Positions 49,291 through 57,419 of a stretch of 64,000 bases of DNA are shown piece by piece. A program made the translations under genes and the position numbers. Source of the DNA: UBA1756 sp045130235 (lineage in GTDB: Bacteria > Bacteroidota > Bacteroidia > Bacteroidales > WCHB1-69); assembly GCA_045130235.1 (NCBI GenBank), contig JBGUPJ010000004.1, positions 1-64,000 on the forward strand. The letters are read 5' to 3'. The notes beneath the pieces were generated by a model that had not been told where the DNA came from, made no database searches, and saw only the letters and a program-made list of their open reading frames with translations. Each line of letters starts with the position of its first letter. Position 1 is the stretch's first letter.

Positions 49291-50052
49291 TTACCACGAA
49301 AGGCCGATCACAAATCGCACACTGTTATCACTAGCTACCCATGTGAATGAGCTGGCACCGTATGTCAAATGGCTGGGATTCAGAATGCAACCAGCCATCA
49401 GGTCATCGGAATCCAAATCACCGTCTTTGTCGTAGAATTTGATATAATGTTCATTAACGTTGTAGCTGAGCGTAGTATTGACTCCCGTCCAAGTGTGCGG
49501 CAGATCGGATGAGCCTAAGTCTTCCACGCTGTTGCTGGTATAAACCACTTGGTTGTTGGCATTATAAATCTTGAAATAGATGTCGGGGTCGCCACCGCCA
49601 AAGAGTCCGGTGTCCCATGAGCCGTTGTTACCATCCAGCATCGGGATGTTCTCCAAACGCAGCCAGGTGATGGTGAAATTGGTAGGCGTGTACGGGTCAA
49701 CTCCGCCGCCGCCGCCACCTGCCGGATTGATATAGATGTGTTTGCCTTCCACTTTATAATCGCCATTTTTGCTATAGGCATAGAGTCTCAATTCGTAGTC
49801 GCCTGTTTCATAGCAATTGAAGACAGGTGATTCGGAATATGAGGTGACCACATCTCCGTAAGGAGTTTCCAGCTCCCACTTATAGGAAACAGCATTCACC
49901 GATAAGTTGAGGGTGGAGAGTTGAACATAGTAAACGTCATAGTCGTAGTCGTACTTGGTTTCTGTGACATACGAGAAATTGACAACGGCCTCTTTATGGC
50001 AGGAGGTCAGAATGACGGCGAGCACGCCGATGAACAAAAGTGTTTTTTTCAT
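49291..50052 (-). CDS. putative lipoprotein with PKD-like domain
   Basis: A 253-residue lipoprotein (MKKTLLFIGVLAVILTSCHKE, lipobox TSC at residues 16-18). Residues 25-110 look like a PKD/Ig-like domain (SYKWELETPYGD, VFNCYETGDYELRLYAYSKNG). A glycine-rich linker PAGGGGGGVDPYTP follows, then a second beta-rich domain (ITWLRLENIPMLDG, DPDIYFKIYNANNQVVYTS, YIKFYDKDGDLDSDDLMAG) reminiscent of C2-like domains. I cannot assign a function. It stands between two other small exported proteins and ends at a strong terminator. Confidence 0.65.
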   Translation of the reverse strand: MKKTLLFIGVLAVILTSCHKEAVVNFSYVTETKYDYDYDVYYVQLSTLNLSVNAVSYKWELETPYGDVVTSYSESPVFNCYETGDYELRLYAYSKNGDYKVEGKHIYINPAGGGGGGVDPYTPTNFTITWLRLENIPMLDGNNGSWDTGLFGGGDPDIYFKIYNANNQVVYTSNSVEDLGSSDLPHTWTGVNTTLSYNVNEHYIKFYDKDGDLDSDDLMAGCILNPSHLTYGASSFTWVASDNSVRFVIGLSW

Positions 50053-50074
50053 GATTAAATGGTTGGATGTTTAT

Positions 50075-50518
50075 TTATTGTTGATTGCGATATTCTTTGG
50101 GGGTCTTTTCTCTCTTGAAATGCATCCGGTAAGTGTATCGGCTCCAATAAACATGATCATCTTCTTCGTCATACTCCTCATAATAATCAGTAAGAACCAA
50201 ATCCATTTCTTTATGGGAGAAATTCTCAATGTTAAAAGTTTCATCATTTATCACAATTTTTCCATCAACATAAGCCCACTTATTCTCATATCTGCCGTCT
50301 TCATCATAGCAAACCAAAACTCCATCTTTTTGGAAATCATAATAAAGATTCGCCTCCACAGCCTCACTATCGGTTCCATAATCACCTGAATCGCTTTCAT
50401 ACGACTCTTGTAAAAGCACAAGTTTCCAAGAACCTATAATATTCCGTTCGCTCTCTTTGTTACATGCTGTAAACACAAACATGAGCATTGCAATGCCCAA
50501 AAATAAAACTTTTTTCAT
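50075..50518 (-). CDS. lipocalin-like lipoprotein
   Basis: A 147-residue lipoprotein (MKKVLFLGIAMLMFVFTACNKE, lipobox TAC). The mature part has the lipocalin-like start NIIGSWKLVLLQE and repeated beta strands (YYDFQKDGVLVCYDEDG, KWAYVDGKIVINDETFNIENFS), with a strongly acidic middle (YYEEYDEEDD). Bacteroidota carry many such single-domain lipocalin-like lipoproteins without known role. It is 22 bases upstream of the PKD-like lipoprotein gene and probably cotranscribed. Confidence 0.7.
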   Translation of the reverse strand: MKKVLFLGIAMLMFVFTACNKESERNIIGSWKLVLLQESYESDSGDYGTDSEAVEANLYYDFQKDGVLVCYDEDGRYENKWAYVDGKIVINDETFNIENFSHKEMDLVLTDYYEEYDEEDDHVYWSRYTYRMHFKREKTPKEYRNQQ

Positions 50519-50551
50519 AATTTAATTGTTTGATTATTAATTATTTGGTTG

Positions 50552-51334
50552 TTAATTCTCTTTGAAAGTATATCTGAATGACAAATTTAATGCCCAGTCG
50601 AAGTATTGTGCTGTGTAATCAGGGCTGAACAACAGACCGAAGCCGGGACGAAAGTCAACTTGTAGAGAGAGGGGGGCATCAAACACATATTCAAGACCAA
50701 GAAACAGATTCCACCCGGCCTTACCATGTGAGCCATAAATGGAGTAAAATCCATAGTCGCTGGTATAATAGTAATATACGTTGCGGCTTCCAAAATGCCA
50801 TCCGTATGATGAGCCTCCACCAATCATGCCGTACAGGCCCTTTACAAAATGCCCTTGGCGCATAAAATTCACATTGAGTTCAAGGGTGATAGGAGTGCCA
50901 TAGTAGTATCCGCTCCGTGTGATCCACCAGCCATTATTGAAATCCACATACTGATGAGCGCCGACCGCTTCGGTAAGCCGTACACCCAGGTCAAAGATGA
51001 TGGAGAATTTGGGAGCAGGAAACAATTTATAGGAGATGCCGTTCAAACTTCCACCCACAATTCCCAAACTATGTTTGTAAGGTCTTTCCACATCTCTTTC
51101 CATTTGTTGCTTCTTCTTTTGTTGGGACTGCTGAATCGCAGGAAGTCCATTGGGAAATGTGTTCGGGTGTTCCTCGCAATAAAAAACATTACTTCCCACA
51201 GAACTTTGAGTCAACAAATTTTCGCTTCCATTATCTTCCATAGGGTTGACATCCGCTTGCGCATTGGCGGAAAAACTGATAAAGGTCAAAAGTCCACTCA
51301 GAAACAGACACATCAAAATTTTCGATCTCATCAT
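50552..51334 (-). CDS. putative outer-membrane beta-barrel protein
   Basis: The 260-residue product has a signal peptide ending at SANAQ and a tail of alternating strands ending in LNLSFRYTFKEN, with a terminal aromatic region as in outer-membrane barrels. Strands such as APKFSIIFDLGVRL, YYGTPITLELNVNF, KAGWNLFLGLEYVF and LSLQVDFRPGFGLLF alternate polar and apolar residues. The start is the ATG at 51334 or the next one at 51331; a longer open frame upstream has no signal peptide. I do not recognise the family beyond this. Confidence 0.65.
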   Translation of the reverse strand: MMRSKILMCLFLSGLLTFISFSANAQADVNPMEDNGSENLLTQSSVGSNVFYCEEHPNTFPNGLPAIQQSQQKKKQQMERDVERPYKHSLGIVGGSLNGISYKLFPAPKFSIIFDLGVRLTEAVGAHQYVDFNNGWWITRSGYYYGTPITLELNVNFMRQGHFVKGLYGMIGGGSSYGWHFGSRNVYYYYTSDYGFYSIYGSHGKAGWNLFLGLEYVFDAPLSLQVDFRPGFGLLFSPDYTAQYFDWALNLSFRYTFKEN

Positions 51335-51766
51335 TTTTAATGTTTGAATGTTTTCTAAGCCCGATCCCCAAAGGCAATTTTCCTGTTTTACCATTTTAAA
51401 CATATAAAAAAGCGCGGGAATCTGAACCACTGCTCATCCCGCAAATCAGGCTCTCGCATTGCCTTCCCGCTGAAGATAAGCAATGCCGAAGCCCACGCTA
51501 TGTGTATATTTGTATAAAAATATACGCGAACCATGGACATTGAAACATTGCTCTATCGTGCAGCGGGGATAGAATTTGCGAGATTCGATTTGCCGCAGAT
51601 AAAGCGTTGACTCAACGCCTTTTCAATATGTCTGATGCCCGCCTTCCGCCCGTTCGAGCTTCGGAACGAACAACGCAGCAAAATTACAAAAAATTTCCCA
51701 CAAAATTGCAATTACGTGGATAATTGTTGTATTTTTGCAGCTCAATTTGCAAATTCATCTATCAAT
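51335..51766. other. 432-base intergenic region with several inverted repeats
   Basis: No convincing gene lies here. From 51416 to 51670 there are several hairpin-forming pairs: GCGGGA with TCCCGC (from about 51416), GCATTGC at 51456-51462 with GCAATGC at 51480-51486, the palindrome GCGTTGA-C-TCAACGC at 51604-51618, and CGTTC with GAACG around 51648-51666. The right end carries the -7 element of the next gene. A structured non-coding RNA or a multi-site control region is possible. Confidence 0.45.
51730..51737 (+). promoter_or_regulatory. -7 promoter element of the small lipoprotein gene
   Basis: TATTTTTG within TTGTTGTATTTTTGCA, 30 bases before the ATG at 51767, which sets that start over a longer open frame. 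Confidence 0.65.
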
Positions 51767-51988
51767 ATGAAAAAAATAAGCGCGATTTTCTTCTTGGCCG
51801 TATTGGTAATCCTCGCTGTTTCCTGCAAACGCGACTGCGTGTGTACCGGCGTACACCCCAGCACCGAAGAGGCCAACGAGACCCACAACTATGGCAAAAT
51901 GACCAAGGAAGAGTGCCAGGACAAACAATTCCGCATGAACAAGGACACCGCTTTCACCACCAACAAAACGTGGGTTTGCGAGCAATAA
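51767..51988 (+). CDS. small cysteine-containing lipoprotein
   Basis: A 73-residue product: signal MKKISAIFFLAVLVILAVSC with lipobox VSC, then a short mature chain with four more cysteines (KRDCVCTG, EECQDK, WVCEQ) and a THNYGKMTKEECQDK stretch. Similar small lipoproteins occur in Bacteroidota; the role is unknown. It converges on the DoxX-thioredoxin gene with three bases between the stops. Confidence 0.7.
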   Translation: MKKISAIFFLAVLVILAVSCKRDCVCTGVHPSTEEANETHNYGKMTKEECQDKQFRMNKDTAFTTNKTWVCEQ

Positions 51989-51991
51989 TCC

Positions 51992-53086
51992 TTACTGTTT
52001 TTCCGTCACGTAGTCCACAATCTTGCTTTCCTCCACCCCACGGTAGCTGAAGGCATCAATAACCTTGCCGTTGCGTACCACCATATACGTAGGGAAGGTG
52101 CCATACACCAAATCCACTGCCAGTTTGGGGTGTACTCGGTAAACATCATGTTTCCAACATTTCGTGAGCCGAAGGAAACGGGCACAATGTTGGTCATTCA
52201 CCCCCCATACCCACATCACCAAATGATCATCAGGCAATTTATTGCGCTCGAAAATATTGTGTACAAACTCGCAACTCTGTTTGCAGTATTTGCACCCCGC
52301 ACTTACCACAGGCACAATATAGGTGCCCTTTCCCAGCAGACAATATGACGTGTCGGTCTTGAACGTAACTGTATCTTTCTCAGCATCGTAGCGGATACTC
52401 TCATAATGCAGATAAACTAACGAATCGGTTTGGGTTTGCTCGTACACGGGAGTGGCCACAAGGTCATTTTCAGAAAATATCTTGTTGTATATGGCCGTTG
52501 GCGGAAACAACACGAAAGTGGCGGCAAGAATGATGAGTCCTGTCACCGCGTAGATGATGATTTTAGCCAGTTTTGAATACTGTTTCTCAGCCAGAAAAAC
52601 ATCCCTGTCAGGTACAAGTCTAAAACGGAACTCTTCTTTCTCTTCCTCATTTTTCACCCACCCCACGCACAGGCTCCGCTCGCAACGGCCGTACACCAGC
52701 ATGAAGATCCCCATCACCACCAGGTTCTTGAAGATGGAAACCACGGGTTTCACCTCGATAATGTCGCCGAAGCAGTGACAGTTGTCGTCGTTGCGGAAAA
52801 TGGCGGTATAAACCAGGAAAAGAGTGAAGGCGGCCATCAGTCCCATGGAGGTCCACCATACCAGCTTGTATCGCAGTTTCAGGATGAGCATCACGCCCAA
52901 CAGCATCTCGAAGCCGATGAGCAGCCGGCAGGCAATCTCTGTCAGCACGAATGGAAATAGCTGAAAACTATATACATACATCACGAAGGTGTCGAGTGAG
53001 AACACTTTCATGACGGCACTCACGATGAAGAAGATACCGAGCAGTATGCGGATGGAATTTTGGGAAATGAAAAAGGCTTTTCTCAT
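51992..53086 (-). CDS. DoxX/MauE-like membrane protein fused to a thioredoxin-like domain
   Basis: A 364-residue inner-membrane protein. Residues 1-140 hold four helices of the DoxX/MauE type, with SAVMKVFSLDTF, the FPFVLTEIACRLLIGFEMLLG helix and the NCHCFGD cysteine pair. A further helix (KIIIYAVTGLIILAATFVLF) leads into a periplasmic thioredoxin-like domain with VVSAGCKYCKQSCEF (CxxC) and a C-terminal FPTYMVVRNGKVIDAFSYRG strand. It probably shuttles thiol electrons across the membrane. The ATG at 53086 begins at the first helix; the upstream open extension would overlap the next gene's stop region. Confidence 0.82.
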   Translation of the reverse strand: MRKAFFISQNSIRILLGIFFIVSAVMKVFSLDTFVMYVYSFQLFPFVLTEIACRLLIGFEMLLGVMLILKLRYKLVWWTSMGLMAAFTLFLVYTAIFRNDDNCHCFGDIIEVKPVVSIFKNLVVMGIFMLVYGRCERSLCVGWVKNEEEKEEFRFRLVPDRDVFLAEKQYSKLAKIIIYAVTGLIILAATFVLFPPTAIYNKIFSENDLVATPVYEQTQTDSLVYLHYESIRYDAEKDTVTFKTDTSYCLLGKGTYIVPVVSAGCKYCKQSCEFVHNIFERNKLPDDHLVMWVWGVNDQHCARFLRLTKCWKHDVYRVHPKLAVDLVYGTFPTYMVVRNGKVIDAFSYRGVEESKIVDYVTEKQ

Positions 53087-53096
53087 AGTTTCTGCG

Positions 53097-54827
53097 TTAA
53101 AAAGTGGGAATGGCACTGATGAGGGTGCGCGTATAATCGGTTTGGGGGTTGCGATACACTTCGTCGGCATCGTTCATCTCCACGATGACGCCGTTCTGCA
53201 TCACCGCCATGCGGTCCGACATGAACTTGACGACGGAAAGGTCGTGGGAGATAAAGATATAGGTGAACTTGAACTCCTGTTTGAGTTCGTTGAGGAGGTT
53301 GAGCACCTGCGCCTGCACCGACACGTCGAGGGCCGACACCGACTCGTCGCAGATGATGAAGCGGGGGTTGACGGCGAGGGCGCGGGCGATGGAGATGCGC
53401 TGCCGCTGGCCGCCCGAGAACTCGTGCGGGTAGCGATAGAAGTGGCTCTCGTTGAGTCCCACCCGCTCCAGCAGGGCGACGGCCTTCTCGCGCCGCTCGC
53501 GCTGGTTGGCGTACAGATGGTGGAACTGCATCGGCTCCATGATGGTATCGCCTACTGTAAGTCTTTGGTTTAATGATGAATAGGGGTCTTGTAAAATAAT
53601 CTGCAAATCTTTTCTGAACACCCGCATCTGTCGCTGCGACAGCTTCGTGAGGTCCTGCCCCTTGTAGAAAATCCGCCCCTCGTCGGGTTCGATGAGCCTC
53701 AACAGGGTGCGCCCCAGCGTGGTCTTTCCACAACCCGACTCGCCCACCAATCCGAGCGTCTCGCCCTCGTAGATGTCGAGCGAGATGTCTTTCAACGCAT
53801 ACACATACTCCCTTTTGGAGAAAAGATGTTCTTTGCGGAGCGGGTATTTTTTGGAGAGATGCTCGAGACGGATGAGCGGCTCGCCCTGATAGAGCAGTTT
53901 ATGACGTTCGGCACGCTCCTTTGCAGTGACAATGGGGAAGGTTTCGTTGGGAGAGGGAAGTCCGTTGTCGTGTGCCTGCAGGAAGTCGCTGACCGTCGGC
54001 AGTCTATGGAGCCGCTTGTCGAGTGACGGGCGGCAGGCGATAAGCCCTTGTGTATAAGGATGTTTCGGATTCTCAAAAATCTCTTTCACCGTCCCTTTCT
54101 CCACCACTTCTCCGTGGAACAGCACGGCCACGTCGTCGGCGATCTGGGCTACCACGCCGAGGTCGTGGGTGATGAAGATGACGCTGATATTGTGTTTGGC
54201 CTGCAGTTTTTTCAGCAGTTCGAGGATGCCCTTCTGCACGGTAACGTCGAGCGCGGTGGTGGGCTCATCGGCAATCAGGATGTCGGGGTTGCAGCTGAGG
54301 GCCATGGCGATCATCACGCGCTGTTTCTGGCCTCCGGAAAGTTCATGCGGATAGGCAGTGAAGATCTTTTCGGGACGGGGCAGCATCACTTCGCGGAACA
54401 GTTCGAGCACCCGCTCGCGGGCCTCTTTTTTGGAGAGGGTGGTGTGCAGCAGGAGGGCTTCCGTGATCTGCTCACCGCAGCGGATGACGGGGTTCAGCGA
54501 GGTCATCGGCTCCTGGAAAATCATCGCGATGCGGGCGCCGCGCACCTTGCGCAACTCCTTCTCCGACAGACTAAAGATACTGACATCCTGATTGTTGCGA
54601 CTGTCGTGAAAGACAATCTCACCGCCGGTCACGCGCATGATCTTCGGACTGATGAGGCGCATCACCGACAGGGCGGTCACCGACTTGCCGGAGCCCGACT
54701 CGCCCACGATGCCGAGGGTTTTGCCCTTCGGCAGCTCCAACGACACGTGGTGCAGAATGTGTTTCCACTCCTCATCATTTTTGAGGTCGAGGGAAAAGTC
54801 GCGGATGGTCAGTACGTTAGGGTTCAT
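53097..54827 (-). CDS. oligopeptide/dipeptide ABC transporter, two fused ATPase domains
   Basis: A 576-residue cytoplasmic protein with two complete ABC ATPases in tandem (residues about 5-265 and 315-576), as in GsiA or YejF. Domain 1 has VGESGSGKSVTALSV, LSGGQKQRVMIA and ILIADEPTTALDV; domain 2 has LVGESGCGKTTLGRT, FSGGQRQRISIA and FIICDESVSALDV. The PYTQGL and DYTRTLI C-terminal extensions are typical of the peptide/nickel (Dpp/Opp) group. The permease and binding protein genes are not adjacent. It lies between the DoxX fusion and mutS2, 10 bases from the latter. Confidence 0.9.
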   Translation of the reverse strand: MNPNVLTIRDFSLDLKNDEEWKHILHHVSLELPKGKTLGIVGESGSGKSVTALSVMRLISPKIMRVTGGEIVFHDSRNNQDVSIFSLSEKELRKVRGARIAMIFQEPMTSLNPVIRCGEQITEALLLHTTLSKKEARERVLELFREVMLPRPEKIFTAYPHELSGGQKQRVMIAMALSCNPDILIADEPTTALDVTVQKGILELLKKLQAKHNISVIFITHDLGVVAQIADDVAVLFHGEVVEKGTVKEIFENPKHPYTQGLIACRPSLDKRLHRLPTVSDFLQAHDNGLPSPNETFPIVTAKERAERHKLLYQGEPLIRLEHLSKKYPLRKEHLFSKREYVYALKDISLDIYEGETLGLVGESGCGKTTLGRTLLRLIEPDEGRIFYKGQDLTKLSQRQMRVFRKDLQIILQDPYSSLNQRLTVGDTIMEPMQFHHLYANQRERREKAVALLERVGLNESHFYRYPHEFSGGQRQRISIARALAVNPRFIICDESVSALDVSVQAQVLNLLNELKQEFKFTYIFISHDLSVVKFMSDRMAVMQNGVIVEMNDADEVYRNPQTDYTRTLISAIPTF

Positions 54828-54837
54828 CTTTAAGTTT

Positions 54838-57297
54838 TTATAACTCCACTATGGTTACGCCGTAGCCGCCCAATTCAAGGGCTTCATCAGTGAAGCTGAT
54901 GACATCGCGGCGGCGGGAGAGTTGTTCACGGACAATTTTTCGGAGGATGCCGTTGCCTTTGCCGTGCAGGATGCGCACCTGATGGACGCTCAGCAGAACG
55001 GCCTCGTCGATATAGGGTTCCAGCATCGAAACGGCCTCGTCGGCGCGGGCACCCCGCAGGTCGAGTGTCGGGTTGAAGCTGGCTATTTTTTGATTCATCA
55101 GCTCGCTCAAAGAGCCCGTACCCACGATTTTCATGCCATGTTTCTTCACATCCTTGGCCTCTTTCTTGCTGATTTTGGTAAGTTTTTTGAGTGATGTGCG
55201 GAACGACACCGAGTTGAAATCCACCACCACGTCCTGTCCGTTGATGCTCGATACCTCTCCAACGGTTTGTATATCAACAATAAACACCGAATCGCCGACA
55301 TGGATTTCCTTGTCTTCGGGCTTCTTTTCGGTTTTGGGTTGGAGCGGACGGGTATATTTCAGCGGCACGGCGGGTTTGGGACCCTCGTGTTTCTCAAACT
55401 GGTCGATGTCCTCGCGCATCTTCTCCTTGGCTTTCTCGGCTTCCTTGCGAATGACACGGGTTTTCACAGGGTCGGCCTTGGCTTCCACAATATCCCGTAT
55501 CGTCTTTTCAATCAGTTTATTAGCATTATCAACAATCGATATCGCCTGATTTTTGGCTTTTTGTAAAATCTCCTTGCGATGTTTCTCCAACTCGCCAAAT
55601 TTCTCGCCATATTCGGTCACCATTTTGGCTAATTGGTCATCGGCGGAGCGTACCATTTTCAGTTTCTCGTCGATTTCGAGTTTCGCAACCTCAATCTCCT
55701 GCAATTTCCGTTCATAGTCGATCTGCGCCGTGCCCGACTTGGCGATGGCATTGTCGATGATAGACTGCGGGAAGCCAATTTTCTGGGCGATTTCGTAGGT
55801 GAACGAGCTGCCCGGGTTGCCCACTTTCAGCAGGTAGAGCGGACGCAGCTGCTGCGTATCGAACAGCATGGCTCCGTTCACCGAGGCGGGGTGCGTGTCA
55901 GGAAACAGCTTGAGGTTGCCGTAGTGGGTGGTTACAACGCCGAAAGCACCGCTCTCGTAAAATTCCTCCAACACTGCCTCGGCCATCGCCGCACCCAACG
56001 TGGGCTCCGTACCCGAACCGAACTCATCGATCAGAAACAGAGAATTATCGTTCAGATTCTCCAGCATCACCTTCAGATTGCGGAGGTGCGAGCTATAGGT
56101 ACTCAGGTCGTTTTCTATCGACTGTTCATCACCCATATCAATGAAAAAATCGGTAAAGATACCCATCTCCGACTGTTCGTCGGCGGGGATAAGCATTCCG
56201 CATTGCAGCATATACTGCAATAGTCCTATCGTTTTGAGGCACACTGATTTACCACCCGCATTCGGACCTGAGATGATGAGGATGCGCTGGTCGTGGTGCA
56301 GTTTCACTGTCAGCCGCTCAACCTCTTTACCTAACGTCCTGAATTTGAGGAAAAGAAGAGGGTGAAATGCTTTGTGAAGATGAAGAAGAGGAGCGGTTTC
56401 GAGATGGGGCATGCCCGCGCCGAGGTCGATGGCGAAGAGGGCTTTGGCGCGCACGAAATCGATATGACCGACAAGGTCGTGGTAGCTGCGGAGGTTGGGG
56501 ATGGAGGCACGGATTTCGTCGGTGAGCTGGGTGAGGATGCGGATGAGCTCGCGTTTCTCAGCATTGATGAGGTCGCGCAGTTCGTTGTTGGCGGCGAACA
56601 CCTCGGTAGGCTCGATGAATACCGTCTGCCCGGTGGCCGACTCGTCGTGGATGAACCCTTGGAGGCGGCGTTTGAACTGCGCCTGCACGGGGATGCAGAG
56701 TCGCCCGTCGCGGATGGTCATCTCGGCATCCTCCTTGGCGATACCGTCCTGTTTGGCCTGCACCAGCAGTTTGCGGATGCGGTGGTCGGCATCGTTGGAG
56801 ATGCGGATGATGGCGCTTTTGATACGCCGCAACTCGGGCGAAGCGTCGTCGCGGAGGTTGCCTTTGGGGTCGAGGATGCGGTTGATGGAGGCGAGCAGCT
56901 CCTTTTCGAGCAGCACCTCCTCGCAGCAGTGCCACAGGTGCGGGTACTTGCCGTCGTCGTGGCGCGCACGGAAATAGACCACCACATTCACCACTGTTTG
57001 AAGCAACGCCCGCAGATCGGCCAGCTCATCCAATTCGATGAAGGTGCCATCGATGGCAATGCGCGATAGCACCGGCAGCAGGTCGTGGCACTCTTGCAGC
57101 GGGAAGGGGTCATCGAGCAAGATGAGTTGCTTGAACTCGTTGGTTTCCAGTAGATTATTCTCCACTTCTGTTCTATCCACGCCACACTGCATAGCCTCCA
57201 CCTCGCGGCGGCCCATCGCGCTGACACAACGGGCGGCAAGAAGCTGTCGAATCTGGTCGAAACCTATTTTCTCTTCAAAAGTGGCTGGATAAAACAC
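54838..57297 (-). CDS. mutS2: MutS2 endonuclease/ATPase
   Basis: An 819-residue MutS2 with the clamp and core domains, Walker A SGPNAGGKSVCLKT, FIDMGDEQSIENDLSTYSSH, the LIDEFGSGTEP Walker B, a coiled coil, and a C-terminal Smr nuclease domain (LDLRGARADEAV, ILHGKGNGILRKIV). Bacterial MutS2 suppresses recombination and also rescues collided ribosomes. The start is taken as GTG at 57297, giving (M)FYPATFEEKIGFDQIRQ, the usual Bacteroidota opening; the open frame further up begins within the -7 element at 57325-57332 and cannot be translated from that promoter. Confidence 0.93.
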   Translation of the reverse strand: MFYPATFEEKIGFDQIRQLLAARCVSAMGRREVEAMQCGVDRTEVENNLLETNEFKQLILLDDPFPLQECHDLLPVLSRIAIDGTFIELDELADLRALLQTVVNVVVYFRARHDDGKYPHLWHCCEEVLLEKELLASINRILDPKGNLRDDASPELRRIKSAIIRISNDADHRIRKLLVQAKQDGIAKEDAEMTIRDGRLCIPVQAQFKRRLQGFIHDESATGQTVFIEPTEVFAANNELRDLINAEKRELIRILTQLTDEIRASIPNLRSYHDLVGHIDFVRAKALFAIDLGAGMPHLETAPLLHLHKAFHPLLFLKFRTLGKEVERLTVKLHHDQRILIISGPNAGGKSVCLKTIGLLQYMLQCGMLIPADEQSEMGIFTDFFIDMGDEQSIENDLSTYSSHLRNLKVMLENLNDNSLFLIDEFGSGTEPTLGAAMAEAVLEEFYESGAFGVVTTHYGNLKLFPDTHPASVNGAMLFDTQQLRPLYLLKVGNPGSSFTYEIAQKIGFPQSIIDNAIAKSGTAQIDYERKLQEIEVAKLEIDEKLKMVRSADDQLAKMVTEYGEKFGELEKHRKEILQKAKNQAISIVDNANKLIEKTIRDIVEAKADPVKTRVIRKEAEKAKEKMREDIDQFEKHEGPKPAVPLKYTRPLQPKTEKKPEDKEIHVGDSVFIVDIQTVGEVSSINGQDVVVDFNSVSFRTSLKKLTKISKKEAKDVKKHGMKIVGTGSLSELMNQKIASFNPTLDLRGARADEAVSMLEPYIDEAVLLSVHQVRILHGKGNGILRKIVREQLSRRRDVISFTDEALELGGYGVTIVEL

Positions 57298-57324
57298 GAG
57301 TATGCGGTTCTTATTTTCAATCTG

Positions 57325-57332
57325 CAAAAGTA
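57325..57332 (-). promoter_or_regulatory. -7 promoter element of mutS2
   Basis: The minus strand reads TACTTTTG followed by CAG, 28 bases upstream of the chosen GTG start. Confidence 0.6.
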
Positions 57333-57361
57333 TAACATTTTTTTCATTTTATTTACAAAAA

Positions 57362-57388
57362 AAAGCACCGACAGTCAGCCGGTGCTTT
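57362..57388 (-). terminator. terminator of pnp
   Basis: AAAGCACCG and CGGTGCTTT form a 9-base-pair stem with A and T runs on both sides, 32 bases past the pnp stop. It is symmetrical enough to work in both directions. Confidence 0.85.
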
Positions 57389-57419
57389 TTCATATCTAAT
57401 TTAAGATAGTGGCTAATGA

